Assembly: GCA_004561555.1 (NCBI GenBank)
Contig: SFVH01000014.1
Location: 1 to 33,884 of the forward strand
Direction: 5' to 3'
DNA length: 33,884 nt
Source of the DNA: a bacterium
GTDB lineage: Bacteria > Bacteroidota > Bacteroidia > Bacteroidales > Muribaculaceae
Part shown: in pieces, positions 15,948 through 24,553 of the stretch
Layout: each line of letters opens with the position of its first letter
Position numbering within the stretch: position 1 is the stretch's first letter
Translations under genes and position numbers: made by a program
The notes under the pieces: generated by a model
Told to the model about the DNA's origin: nothing
What the model saw: only the letters and a program-made list of their open reading frames with translations
The model's database searches: none

Positions 15948-17429
15948 ATGAAAAAGCTTTTTATATCTGCAGCAATATCACTATTCTGCACATCTTTCAT
16001 TTTTGCCAATGAAGGCAATCCCAAACGCGAATTTCGAGGCGCATGGCTTCACACCGTACACCAAGGACAATATGCCAAGATGACTACGGAAGAAACGCAA
16101 ACCTACCTATGCGAGCAGCTTGACCTCTTGCAAGAAGCGGGATGCAATGCAGTGGTGTTTCAAGTGCGCCCGAGTGCCGATGCTTTCTATCCCTCAGAGT
16201 TGGAGCCATGGAGTCGGTTTCTCACCGGCACTGCCGGCAAAGCGCCCTACCCTGTTTGGGACCCTTTGCAATTTATGATTGATGCGTGTCACGACCGCGG
16301 CATGGAGCTTCATGCATGGCTCAATCCCTATCGTGTCACTACGTCGAAAGGAGAAAAACTGCCTGCCAACCACATTTACCATAAGCACCCGGAACGCTTT
16401 GTCACTTACGATAACAAGTTATATTTCGACCCTGGAATTCCGGAAAACAGAGAGTTTATCATTTCTGTCGTGAAAGACATCATCACACGCTACGACGTGG
16501 ATGCCGTGCATATGGACGACTACTTCTACCCCTATCCTATCCCAGGGCAGGAATTCCCCGACAGCAAATCGTTTAAGCAATATGGCGGGACAATGAAACG
16601 CGACGACTGGCGACGCAAAAATGTAGACATGCTTATTGAAGGGTTGCACAAGATGATAGTGGCAGAGAAACCGTGGGTAAGATTAGGCATCAGTCCTTTC
16701 GGCATTTGGCGCAACAAAGAAAACGACCCTCGAGGCAGTGAAACCCGCGGACTTCAAAATTACGATGCTCTTTATGCCGATGTGCTTCTTTGGACTGAAA
16801 AAGGATGGGTGGATTATATGCTTCCTCAACTCTATTGGGAATTGGAGAAAAAAGTGGCTTCATCTGAAATATTGGCTCATTGGTGGAATGATAACGCTAA
16901 TGGTCGACATATGTATATCGGTCAAGATGTAAAAATCACTATGGACAAGCCCGACGTTGCTCCATCAACCGATGTCAATCAGCTTGACCATAAGATACGT
17001 CTGAGCCGCGAATTGCCCGACATCCAAGGCAACTGTTGGTGGCCGGGATATATGATTACAAGCAACTACAAAGGCATTGCCGAGGCTTTGGCTGAAAAAC
17101 TGCAATCCACAGTGGCAATCGTGCCTTCTTACCCATGGATTGACAACATTGCCCCCGATGAAGTAGCGGCACTTCGCCAAAACGGCGACGAGCTGGTGTG
17201 GAAAGCTCCTGCCACCGACGATGTGATGCAGATGGCTCGTGCCTATGTGGTGTATCGCTTTGAAGCGGAGGAGACTCCCGACATTAACAATGCGGAAGCT
17301 ATTGCCGGCATCACTTATGAGCCGTCGTTTGAGCTCGCCGACAACGACCGTGGGTGTACATTTATCATCACCGTGCTTGACCGTGCAAACAACGAGAGTG
17401 CAAAAGGTGTGGCAATAATTATCAAATAA
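15948..17429 (+). CDS. GHL10-family (family 10-like) secreted glycosyl hydrolase
   Basis: A 493-residue TIM-barrel glycoside hydrolase of the GHL10/DUF187 family. The start at 15948 gives a clean signal peptide (MKKLFISAAISLFCTSFIF, then ANEG). The promoter overlaps the longer in-frame ATG at 15888. Family landmarks are REFRGAWLHTV at the barrel start, AVVFQVRPSADAFYP, ELHAWLNPYR, FDPGIPENREFI, DAVHMDDYFYPYP with paired acidic residues, and RLGISPFGIWRN. A short beta domain follows at about 400-493. E. coli DigH of this family cleaves peptidoglycan glycans lacking stem peptides, which suggests but does not prove a similar target. No lipobox is seen, so it is probably periplasmic or released. 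The hydroxyacid dehydrogenase gene follows after 13 bp. Confidence 0.88.
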   Translation: MKKLFISAAISLFCTSFIFANEGNPKREFRGAWLHTVHQGQYAKMTTEETQTYLCEQLDLLQEAGCNAVVFQVRPSADAFYPSELEPWSRFLTGTAGKAPYPVWDPLQFMIDACHDRGMELHAWLNPYRVTTSKGEKLPANHIYHKHPERFVTYDNKLYFDPGIPENREFIISVVKDIITRYDVDAVHMDDYFYPYPIPGQEFPDSKSFKQYGGTMKRDDWRRKNVDMLIEGLHKMIVAEKPWVRLGISPFGIWRNKENDPRGSETRGLQNYDALYADVLLWTEKGWVDYMLPQLYWELEKKVASSEILAHWWNDNANGRHMYIGQDVKITMDKPDVAPSTDVNQLDHKIRLSRELPDIQGNCWWPGYMITSNYKGIAEALAEKLQSTVAIVPSYPWIDNIAPDEVAALRQNGDELVWKAPATDDVMQMARAYVVYRFEAEETPDINNAEAIAGITYEPSFELADNDRGCTFIITVLDRANNESAKGVAIIIK

Positions 17430-17442
17430 CAACTCCTACGAT

Positions 17443-18399
17443 ATGAACATTTGTGTGCTTGACGGATACACGCTTAATCCCGGCGACCTTAGTTGGGATG
17501 CCTTAAAGCTTTTGGGAGATGTCGCTATCTACGACCGCACCACCCCCGAAGATGTCGTTTCACGAGCTATAAATGCCGACGTTATCCTCACCAATAAAGT
17601 GGAATTGCGGGCGGCGACCTTCAGTAGGCTTCCCAATTTGAAGTTTGTGTGTGTGCTTGCCACCGGCTATAATGTAGTCGATTGTGTTGCCGCAAGGCAG
17701 TTAGGGATAATAGTGGCAAACATTCCTGCTTATAGCGCTATGTCGGTGGCACAAATGGTGTTTGCTCATCTGCTTAACATCACCCATCATGTGGCTGACT
17801 ATGCCAAAGCAACCACTGAGGGCGAATGGTCGAGATGTAAAGATTTCTGCTATTGGGACAAACCGCTCATTGAGCTTGACAAGAAAACTATAGGCATTGT
17901 AGGCTTGGGGAATACCGGGATGGCAACAGCAAGAATTGCCTTGTCGTTTGGAATGAAAGTGCTTGCATTGACGTCAAAAAGCCAAGAAGATTTGCCGGAA
18001 GGCATCACTGCAACGCCCCTCGAGCGACTGCTTGCCGAGTCGGATGTGATAAGTTTACATTGTCCGCTCACCGAATCCACTCGCAATCTTATTTGCAAAT
18101 CAACAATTACGAGAATGAAAGCCGGAGCTATACTGATAAATACCGGCAGAGGCCCTCTGATTAATGAGAGTGACGTTGCCGAGGCGCTCAATTGCGGACA
18201 CCTTGCGGCGTTTGGTGCAGATGTGCTATCTGCAGAGCCGGCATCCTCCGACAATCCCTTGCTTACGGCCCGCAACTGCTTTATCACTCCCCACATCGCG
18301 TGGGCTACATTTGAGGCTCGCACTCGACTTATGAAGATTGCTGTTGAAAATGTGAGACAGTTTATTAATGGTGAAATCATTAAGAACCGAGTGAATTAA
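17443..18399 (+). CDS. D-2-hydroxyacid dehydrogenase (hydroxypyruvate reductase-like)
   Basis: NAD(P)-dependent reduction of a 2-keto acid to a D-2-hydroxy acid. The 318-residue protein has the Rossmann motif GIVGLGNTG (151-159) and the catalytic triad R236 (INTGRGPL), E265 (VLSAEP) and H284 (ITPHIAW). The His followed by IAW resembles glycerate dehydrogenase / hydroxypyruvate reductase (HprA-like) proteins more than fermentative D-lactate dehydrogenases. It starts 13 bp after the GHL10 stop, so co-transcription is likely, and it ends at a bidirectional terminator. The substrate is not certain; D-lactate or glycerate are both possible. Confidence 0.9.
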   Translation: MNICVLDGYTLNPGDLSWDALKLLGDVAIYDRTTPEDVVSRAINADVILTNKVELRAATFSRLPNLKFVCVLATGYNVVDCVAARQLGIIVANIPAYSAMSVAQMVFAHLLNITHHVADYAKATTEGEWSRCKDFCYWDKPLIELDKKTIGIVGLGNTGMATARIALSFGMKVLALTSKSQEDLPEGITATPLERLLAESDVISLHCPLTESTRNLICKSTITRMKAGAILINTGRGPLINESDVAEALNCGHLAAFGADVLSAEPASSDNPLLTARNCFITPHIAWATFEARTRLMKIAVENVRQFINGEIIKNRVN

Positions 18400-18437
18400 A
18401 CGACCATTTCAATATGGTTGTCGACCCATATAAAGAG

Positions 18438-18479
18438 AATGAGAAACGAGCCTGTAACAGCCGTTTCTCATTTCTTTTA
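18438..18479 (+). terminator. Bidirectional terminator between the hydroxyacid dehydrogenase and nhaD genes
   Basis: An 11 bp perfect stem AATGAGAAACG (18438-18448) and CGTTTCTCATT (18462-18472) with a 13-base loop. T-rich sequence follows on the plus side and A-rich sequence precedes it, so it can serve both convergent genes. Confidence 0.8.
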
Positions 18480-18492
18480 TCAAGGCATTGTG

Positions 18493-19896
18493 TTAAAACA
18501 AGAACATTTTTTCCAACCAATACACACCCATACCGGCAAGATACCCGAGAAATCCTACAATCGTGATGTTACGCATATACCATCCGAAAGTGATTTTTTC
18601 CAATCCCATAATCACTACACCGGCAGCACTACCAACGATAAGAAGGCTACCGCCAACACCCGCACAATATGCAAGGAGTTGCCAAAATTGCCCATCTTGA
18701 ACAAACATCATCAGTTGCGGGTCGGTAGTAACAGCCGGAGCAATGTCATACATACCTATACAACCTGCCACAAGAGGCACATTATCAACAATCGACGATA
18801 CGGCGCCAATCACTCCGGTGACGAAATATGCGTTGCCATCGGTAGCCTCTTCCAACCATTGTCCGAATTGCTTAAGCACCCCGATTTCCGTAAGCGTTGC
18901 TACCGCCATAAGGATACCGAGGAAAAACAAAATCGTTGACATATCGATTTTATGAAGCACTTTCGACACACGTTCTTGCAGTGTGCCCTCCGCTTCTTTC
19001 TCGTGACGAAGGAAAATCTCAGTCATAGTCCAAAGCACACCGAGCACTAACAATATGCCCATAAATGGAGGTAATCCGGTGAACGTGCGGAAAAACGGCA
19101 CAAACATCAAACCACCGACACCGACCACAAACACTGCCACACGCTCGGCTTTAGTGAGAATCATCGTGCGTAAGTCTTTTTTATCCGGCTCTTTAGGCAA
19201 CATACCCTTCAAGCGATACTGAAGGATGAATGTCGGCACCAAGATGGAAACAATCGAAGGCAAAAGCACATCCTTAACCACTCCTATCGAAGTGATATTT
19301 CCTTTAATCCACAACATAATCGTTGTAACGTCGCCTATAGGCGAAAATGCACCACCGGCATTTGCCGAAAGCACTATCATCGAAGCATAAATGAGGCGGT
19401 CTTTACGGTCGTCGACAAGTTTGCGAAGCACCATTATCATCACAATGCTGGTGGTGAGATTGTCGAGCACTGCAGAGAGGAAAAAAGTAATAGCAACAAT
19501 GCGCCACAAGAGGCGACGCTTATGAGAAGTGGCGAGCTTCGAACGTACGATGTTGAAACCGCCATTGGTGTCGACAACCTCAACGATGGTCATAGCTCCC
19601 ATAAGGAAGAACAAGATTTCGCATGCATCGCCAAGATGCTCGAGCAATACGCCCTGCCCTATATAGTGGCGAGCGGCTTCGTCGGTGTCTTCCATATGAA
19701 ACACCTCCAAAAATTTGGCGAAATCCTCAGAGTGAAACTGCGCAACATATTCGGGAGCACCAAACATATACAGCGTCCAACACACCACGCACATCAATAA
19801 TCCAATGGCTGCTTTGTTGACTTTTAATCCATTTTCAAGGGCTATGCAGCTATATCCCAGCAAAAAAACAGTGACAATAGAAAAAGTGAGAAACAT
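18493..19896 (-). CDS. nhaD: Na+/H+ antiporter, NhaD type
   Basis: A 467-residue inner-membrane protein of the ion-transporter superfamily, with about 11-13 hydrophobic helices spread over the whole length. Features typical of NhaD are LFFLMGAMTIVEVVDTNGGF, FFLSAVLDNLTTSIVMIMVL (helix with conserved D-N-T), SANAGGAFSPIGDVTTIMLW and a second IVDNVPLVAG. It would export Na+ or Li+ against protons. It is a single-gene unit read leftwards, with a -7 element upstream and a shared terminator downstream. Confidence 0.88.
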   Translation of the reverse strand: MFLTFSIVTVFLLGYSCIALENGLKVNKAAIGLLMCVVCWTLYMFGAPEYVAQFHSEDFAKFLEVFHMEDTDEAARHYIGQGVLLEHLGDACEILFFLMGAMTIVEVVDTNGGFNIVRSKLATSHKRRLLWRIVAITFFLSAVLDNLTTSIVMIMVLRKLVDDRKDRLIYASMIVLSANAGGAFSPIGDVTTIMLWIKGNITSIGVVKDVLLPSIVSILVPTFILQYRLKGMLPKEPDKKDLRTMILTKAERVAVFVVGVGGLMFVPFFRTFTGLPPFMGILLVLGVLWTMTEIFLRHEKEAEGTLQERVSKVLHKIDMSTILFFLGILMAVATLTEIGVLKQFGQWLEEATDGNAYFVTGVIGAVSSIVDNVPLVAGCIGMYDIAPAVTTDPQLMMFVQDGQFWQLLAYCAGVGGSLLIVGSAAGVVIMGLEKITFGWYMRNITIVGFLGYLAGMGVYWLEKMFLF

Positions 19897-19935
19897 ATCA
19901 ATAAGGGCTAAATATTATTCATTTTTTCGCATATG

Positions 19936-19943
19936 CAAAATTA
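19936..19943 (-). promoter_or_regulatory. -7 element of nhaD promoter
   Basis: Minus-strand TAATTTTG, a perfect TAnnTTTG, 39 bp before the nhaD ATG. Only a partial -33 (TTG around 19965) is present. Confidence 0.5.
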
Positions 19944-20023
19944 CGGAATTATTTCCTTAATATGCAACAAAAAATGAAATCTTTATGAAAGTTTTACAAC
20001 TCTCTCCCCCTACACAAAACAAA

Positions 20024-20056
20024 AGGCGAGTGATAGCATGCCGCTCCCACTCGCCT
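20024..20056 (-). terminator. Intrinsic terminator of the 1446-residue secreted protein gene
   Basis: A nine-base perfect stem CACTCGCCT (20048-20056) and AGGCGAGTG (20024-20032). In minus-strand reading it is followed by a T-rich tail (complement of 20012-20024). It lies 18 bp past the stop at 20075. Confidence 0.82.
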
Positions 20057-20074
20057 CCGATAATACTATTTTTT

Positions 20075-23000
20075 CTATTTCACAATTACCTTATGGGTAT
20101 CGGTGCCAACAGTCACCACATATATTCCACTGCTGACCGGAATAGTGTAATGATTTGAATCGGCAAATTTGTTAGCGACAATAATACCGTCAATTTGTGC
20201 CACATTTACCGACAATGATTTTGCACCCTCTACAATAATCATATTTTGAGAAGTGCTAACGACAACCTTCGACGAAACATCATTAATGCCACTTTCTCCC
20301 AATGTTGCTTTTTCGCTGTCGTTGCTTGTAGCTTTATCATATACGGCTTTTACCGTATAAGTACTGCCCAAAATCGTTGCGGGGTTGGTGGCATCGACAT
20401 ATTCCTCAGTAAAGGAGGTTCCTATTAATTCGCCGTTACGATATACATCATATCTCACCAAATCCAACGACGGCACTGTAAGGTCGTTATAACGTATGTC
20501 ATCGACAAACAAAGCAAACCCTCCATCCGACACACCGTTGATGGCGAAATATCTCGCACCATCAGGAAGCACATACGAATATTCAAGCCATTCATCAGGC
20601 AATTCGATATACGACGCAGTATGAAGCGGCAAGAAATTAGCGGGGTCGGTATCGGTAGTGGAATAGAGCACTCGCAACCTCTCCATCGGTGTGTCTTGGA
20701 GTGTGAAACTCTTTGCAAAAAACGAGATGGTCTGCTCCTTTCCATTGAGACGCGGAGAAATCATCCAGTCGTTGTTGACATAATTAATACAAGCAATCGA
20801 CATAAACATTTTGTTGCCGGAATGGGGAGTGCCCTCATCCCAAATATTGATGCCTAATGATTTGGCGTTGCATACTTGGAAAGCCTTTTCATCACTCATA
20901 AAGGGATAAGAATCCAAATCTTTGGAGATATAATAAGTAATGTCGTGGTCGAGGTCAGCCATTGTCCACTCTCCAATGCCATCGATTGCCCAATCGGGAT
21001 AACTCTCCACATCGTCTGAAACCACACCGCGAGCAGATGGCTTCTTCCAAACAAGCCTTACGTCATCGCCTCGATTTTCACAAATCAAATCAAACGGGGC
21101 GGGGATTAGCGGAGCAACCACATCGGTGGTCATTGCCTTGGCATTATTATGGTTATTATCATCATTGACGGACTCCACACTGACAGTGACTGTGTGTAAC
21201 CCACAATCAGCCATCACCGCCGACATCACAACCTTTGCGACACCGCCGGATGGGATATCAGTCACCACCGTCTGAGCCAATACTTTATTGTCCGAAGCCA
21301 ACGACACCGTAGCCGTCGGCACGTCATTGACACCGATATTGGTGATTGTCACTTCATAATCGGCATTTTCTCCGGCAGCAATCTTTTTCGGCCCCGACAA
21401 TTGCGACAACTCGATATCATTACCCATTACTTCATTTATTGAAATATTATCCAAATGGATATTATTTCCACCGGCTGTCGTGGCTATAAAAGCCACTCTA
21501 ATCCACGCCTGCTCTTTATATTGCGAAAGACTGACTGTGTGGCGTTGCCATCCCGAAGCTGAATTGCCTAATCTTATCGCAATGTCGTCAATCATTTGCC
21601 AACCATCGGTAGGTGAAAGGATTGCCACATTGACTTCTTCGGCATCATCGTCGGCAGTGTGATAAATCCAAAAACTCAATGACGGAGAGGTCAATCCGGT
21701 CAATGAAATTTTGGGAGAAGAGAGAGAAGCCTTCTTTCCGGCATCTACGCCATAACTACGGAATGTAATCAAACCGCGGTCGCCATTTTGGTCGGAGGCA
21801 GAAGGATTTTGCCCTATGTCGGCAAGAATCCACGTTTCTGTCATATTGTCATCACTCTCGGTGACCCACGGATAATTATCCATTTCGGAGCCGGCAAAGC
21901 CTTCTACAAACGGACATATATAGGGTGTGCCAAACACAACGCTCTCTGTCATGAAATAATCACCCTTGGCACTACCGGCATAAGCAGTGATAACATAATA
22001 AATCAATTCTTGGCTGTTATTGACAGGCAGATTGCTATCGACAAATGAGGTTTCATGATAGTTTTGAGCTACTACTACGCCATCACTTCTAAGGATGCGA
22101 TAATTTATGTCGGAGTTGTCAAAATATCCACCATGGCTACCGACTGTCGGAGCGCTCCAATTTAACAGGGCGTTTCCGTCGCTGTCTTCTTTAATTGAAA
22201 CATTACTTACACTGCCCGGAACATCAATGCCCACATAAGAGGAAACACTCACCGCTTCACCATCACCATACTCGGTAGATGCAAACACTGAATAAGTGTA
22301 GGTATCGGAAACGCTTATCTCATCATCAGTCCAAGAAAGAGCAGTGCCGGGAGCCACATCGGTAAACTTATTCACTAATGTCCCATTTCGATTTATCGTT
22401 ACCGACACATTTTCATTCAGGGTGCCCCCTTTTGCATCCTTCTCGGGAGCAGTAAAAGAGAGCATTGCCCTCAACACCCCCGACGGAGCCGGAGACACAT
22501 TTAAATCATTAACAACTGAAGGGATAACTCCTATCACTTCATCCATCCCTACATTATCAATATATAGCGACCATCCTTTTTTGCCGTCGCTGAAATCGTA
22601 GAATCCGATGTGATAATCGCCTGACTCTTCAACATGCACAATCACACTTTGTGTTTCCGGAGTTTTACTATAATATGATGTAAATTCTTTCAGCACGGTC
22701 ATTCCGTCCGGATTGGCATTTTTCCCCAATGTGACCTTGAAATTTTCACTATAAGAGGAATAAGAAGCTGTTTTTGACGTGAATGACAGTCGGTACACCT
22801 TCCCTTCTTCCAATGTTATCTGAGGAGAAATCAGCCAATCGTCTCCGGGAATATTCTCGTTATTGTATTTATAGTGGGCTTGCCCATCGTCATAAACCCA
22901 TGTTGAGCCACCGTTATTATCAACTACACTCCACAATTCAAAATCCTCCTGAGAGTCAAACCCCTCAACAAACGGCACTTTGTAACCTTGCCCCACTACC

Positions 23001-24415
23001 ACCTTGTCGGTTTCGGAAGTTGGACCATTGCCCTTTGCTATCGAATAGGGAGTAATCAAATAATACACAGCCGCCATATCCGAAGCCATCGAGTCGTCGA
23101 CAAACGAAGTGACGGCACAATCCGAACATACAACGACATTGCCGGGCATTCTCACAATCTTGTAGCGGATATTTTGCGGCTTAATTTTGCCGTTATGCAA
23201 ACCCTTCGAGGGAGCGTCCCAAGAAATTTCGGGCTTTCCACCCACTACCTTAACGGAAAGATTGGTCACGACATCCGGCACATCCTCCCCGACCCAAACA
23301 TCTGCCGAGGTCATATCACCGCGCTCGGTGGCATTAGTCATTGTCACGTCAATCACTTGCATTCCTTCCGAGAAAGTCATTAGCGGAAGAGTGACTACAG
23401 CGCCCGGAATGATATCTTGTATAGGCTGTAGCTCCACACCATTGACCGCCACAATCGCATTCAAATTTTCAGTAATAGCGGCTCCATTGACAGTCTTCGC
23501 AGGCGCTGTGAATACAATCTGTCCCTGAGTAGAAAAATCCTCCGAAAAATTTATGCCTATATACGTAGCGACATCCGGCGCCGTATCGGGTGTGCGATAG
23601 GTCTGAGCAAACAGTCCGCTGATTTCGGCATTGCCGGGCATATCAAGCACCTTGGTGGCAACACCGGTAGAAGTGTTTATGGTGTAAAGAGCCGCCTTGC
23701 CGGTGTCGGATGTAGATGCCCAATACAGCAAGCCGTCACTTCCGAAAGTGAGTGAATTAATATATTTAGGGTCCACTCCTGTGCGTCCTATTTGCTCATA
23801 TTGCCCGGTCAAAGGATTAATCTTGATTAACCATCCGGTATATCCCCAAATGGCATAAATGTCACCGGCATCATTGGCTGCAATAGCAAATATATTTCTA
23901 TCCATCTCAGCAATATCCGTGGCTTCTGCCATTGACAAACTGAAAGAACAGAAACGGTCGTACTCCTGTGTGACATCATTGTAAAAAGCCCCATAGACTT
24001 TTTTGGTAATGGGGTCGTAGGTCAGGTCGGTAGGCACATTCACATAATCAATCTCTTCGTGGCGCGAACGACTCCAAGTGGAGGTTGAATATTCACTTAT
24101 ATATGCGTTGCCGGATTTAGAAGTAGATATCACATAATAAGTATTATTAAGTTTCAACCCGGCACACATTTCAGTAAACGCATTGTTTGCATAAACCTTT
24201 GTGAGACGACCATCTTCACGGGCTTGAATGGAATAGATGCCTGCAGTAATCGGATTGATATAGTTGCCATTGTCATCTACAGCCACCCAATCATCATTGT
24301 ATACCATTGCCCCGCCGAGCATCGTGTTGCTTCCCGGCACGGAAAACTGCGAAAACATTTGCCCTATGCCGAACAATGAGACACATAATAGCGAGAGGAT
24401 TATTCGTTTATTCAT
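20075..24415 (-). CDS. Large secreted multidomain protein: Fn3-like and choice-of-anchor J repeats, T9SS-like tail
   Basis: A 1446-residue extracellular protein with a signal peptide (1-22, ending MFSQ). Order: a propeller-like region (about 60-290; NSLTFGSDGLLYW, IAANDAGDIYAIWG); Fn3-like domains; a choice-of-anchor J / cleaved-adhesin domain starting at PFVEGFDS (about 480); Fn3-like domains; a second PFVEGFAG domain (about 835); a CARDB-like adhesive domain (about 1000-1095); a third anchor-J-type domain (about 1140-1320; DWMISPRLNG, FALFVDDIRY); a short Fn3; and a C-terminal T9SS type A-like sorting domain (about 1380-1446, ending GIYVVTVGTDTHKVIVK). The Fn3 + anchor-J block is duplicated with a period of about 355 residues. 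No protease or glycosidase active site is recognised; binding to glycan or protein is likely. It is a single-gene unit with its own terminator. Confidence 0.8.
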   Translation of the reverse strand: MNKRIILSLLCVSLFGIGQMFSQFSVPGSNTMLGGAMVYNDDWVAVDDNGNYINPITAGIYSIQAREDGRLTKVYANNAFTEMCAGLKLNNTYYVISTSKSGNAYISEYSTSTWSRSRHEEIDYVNVPTDLTYDPITKKVYGAFYNDVTQEYDRFCSFSLSMAEATDIAEMDRNIFAIAANDAGDIYAIWGYTGWLIKINPLTGQYEQIGRTGVDPKYINSLTFGSDGLLYWASTSDTGKAALYTINTSTGVATKVLDMPGNAEISGLFAQTYRTPDTAPDVATYIGINFSEDFSTQGQIVFTAPAKTVNGAAITENLNAIVAVNGVELQPIQDIIPGAVVTLPLMTFSEGMQVIDVTMTNATERGDMTSADVWVGEDVPDVVTNLSVKVVGGKPEISWDAPSKGLHNGKIKPQNIRYKIVRMPGNVVVCSDCAVTSFVDDSMASDMAAVYYLITPYSIAKGNGPTSETDKVVVGQGYKVPFVEGFDSQEDFELWSVVDNNGGSTWVYDDGQAHYKYNNENIPGDDWLISPQITLEEGKVYRLSFTSKTASYSSYSENFKVTLGKNANPDGMTVLKEFTSYYSKTPETQSVIVHVEESGDYHIGFYDFSDGKKGWSLYIDNVGMDEVIGVIPSVVNDLNVSPAPSGVLRAMLSFTAPEKDAKGGTLNENVSVTINRNGTLVNKFTDVAPGTALSWTDDEISVSDTYTYSVFASTEYGDGEAVSVSSYVGIDVPGSVSNVSIKEDSDGNALLNWSAPTVGSHGGYFDNSDINYRILRSDGVVVAQNYHETSFVDSNLPVNNSQELIYYVITAYAGSAKGDYFMTESVVFGTPYICPFVEGFAGSEMDNYPWVTESDDNMTETWILADIGQNPSASDQNGDRGLITFRSYGVDAGKKASLSSPKISLTGLTSPSLSFWIYHTADDDAEEVNVAILSPTDGWQMIDDIAIRLGNSASGWQRHTVSLSQYKEQAWIRVAFIATTAGGNNIHLDNISINEVMGNDIELSQLSGPKKIAAGENADYEVTITNIGVNDVPTATVSLASDNKVLAQTVVTDIPSGGVAKVVMSAVMADCGLHTVTVSVESVNDDNNHNNAKAMTTDVVAPLIPAPFDLICENRGDDVRLVWKKPSARGVVSDDVESYPDWAIDGIGEWTMADLDHDITYYISKDLDSYPFMSDEKAFQVCNAKSLGINIWDEGTPHSGNKMFMSIACINYVNNDWMISPRLNGKEQTISFFAKSFTLQDTPMERLRVLYSTTDTDPANFLPLHTASYIELPDEWLEYSYVLPDGARYFAINGVSDGGFALFVDDIRYNDLTVPSLDLVRYDVYRNGELIGTSFTEEYVDATNPATILGSTYTVKAVYDKATSNDSEKATLGESGINDVSSKVVVSTSQNMIIVEGAKSLSVNVAQIDGIIVANKFADSNHYTIPVSSGIYVVTVGTDTHKVIVK

Positions 24416-24453
24416 TTTTATAGTAATAATTTATATTGATTTATATATTTATG

Positions 24454-24487
24454 CAAAGGTATACAAATTATTAAGTAATTATTCAAA
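24454..24487 (-). promoter_or_regulatory. Promoter of the 1446-residue secreted protein gene
   Basis: Minus-strand TACCTTTG (24461-24454) is a perfect -7 element. A TTTG (24487-24484) lies 22 bp upstream, slightly farther than usual. The leader is about 35 nt. Confidence 0.5.
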
Positions 24488-24553
24488 AAAGAGTAATAAA
24501 AAAGCGAAGCATCAATCATTACAGGATATAAAAACTACAACTTATTGATATTG

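Noticed and set aside
13252..18399. A polysaccharide-utilisation locus
   Set aside because: There is a PCMD lipoprotein and a glycosyl hydrolase, but no SusC/SusD pair, no sensor regulator and no further carbohydrate enzymes adjacent.
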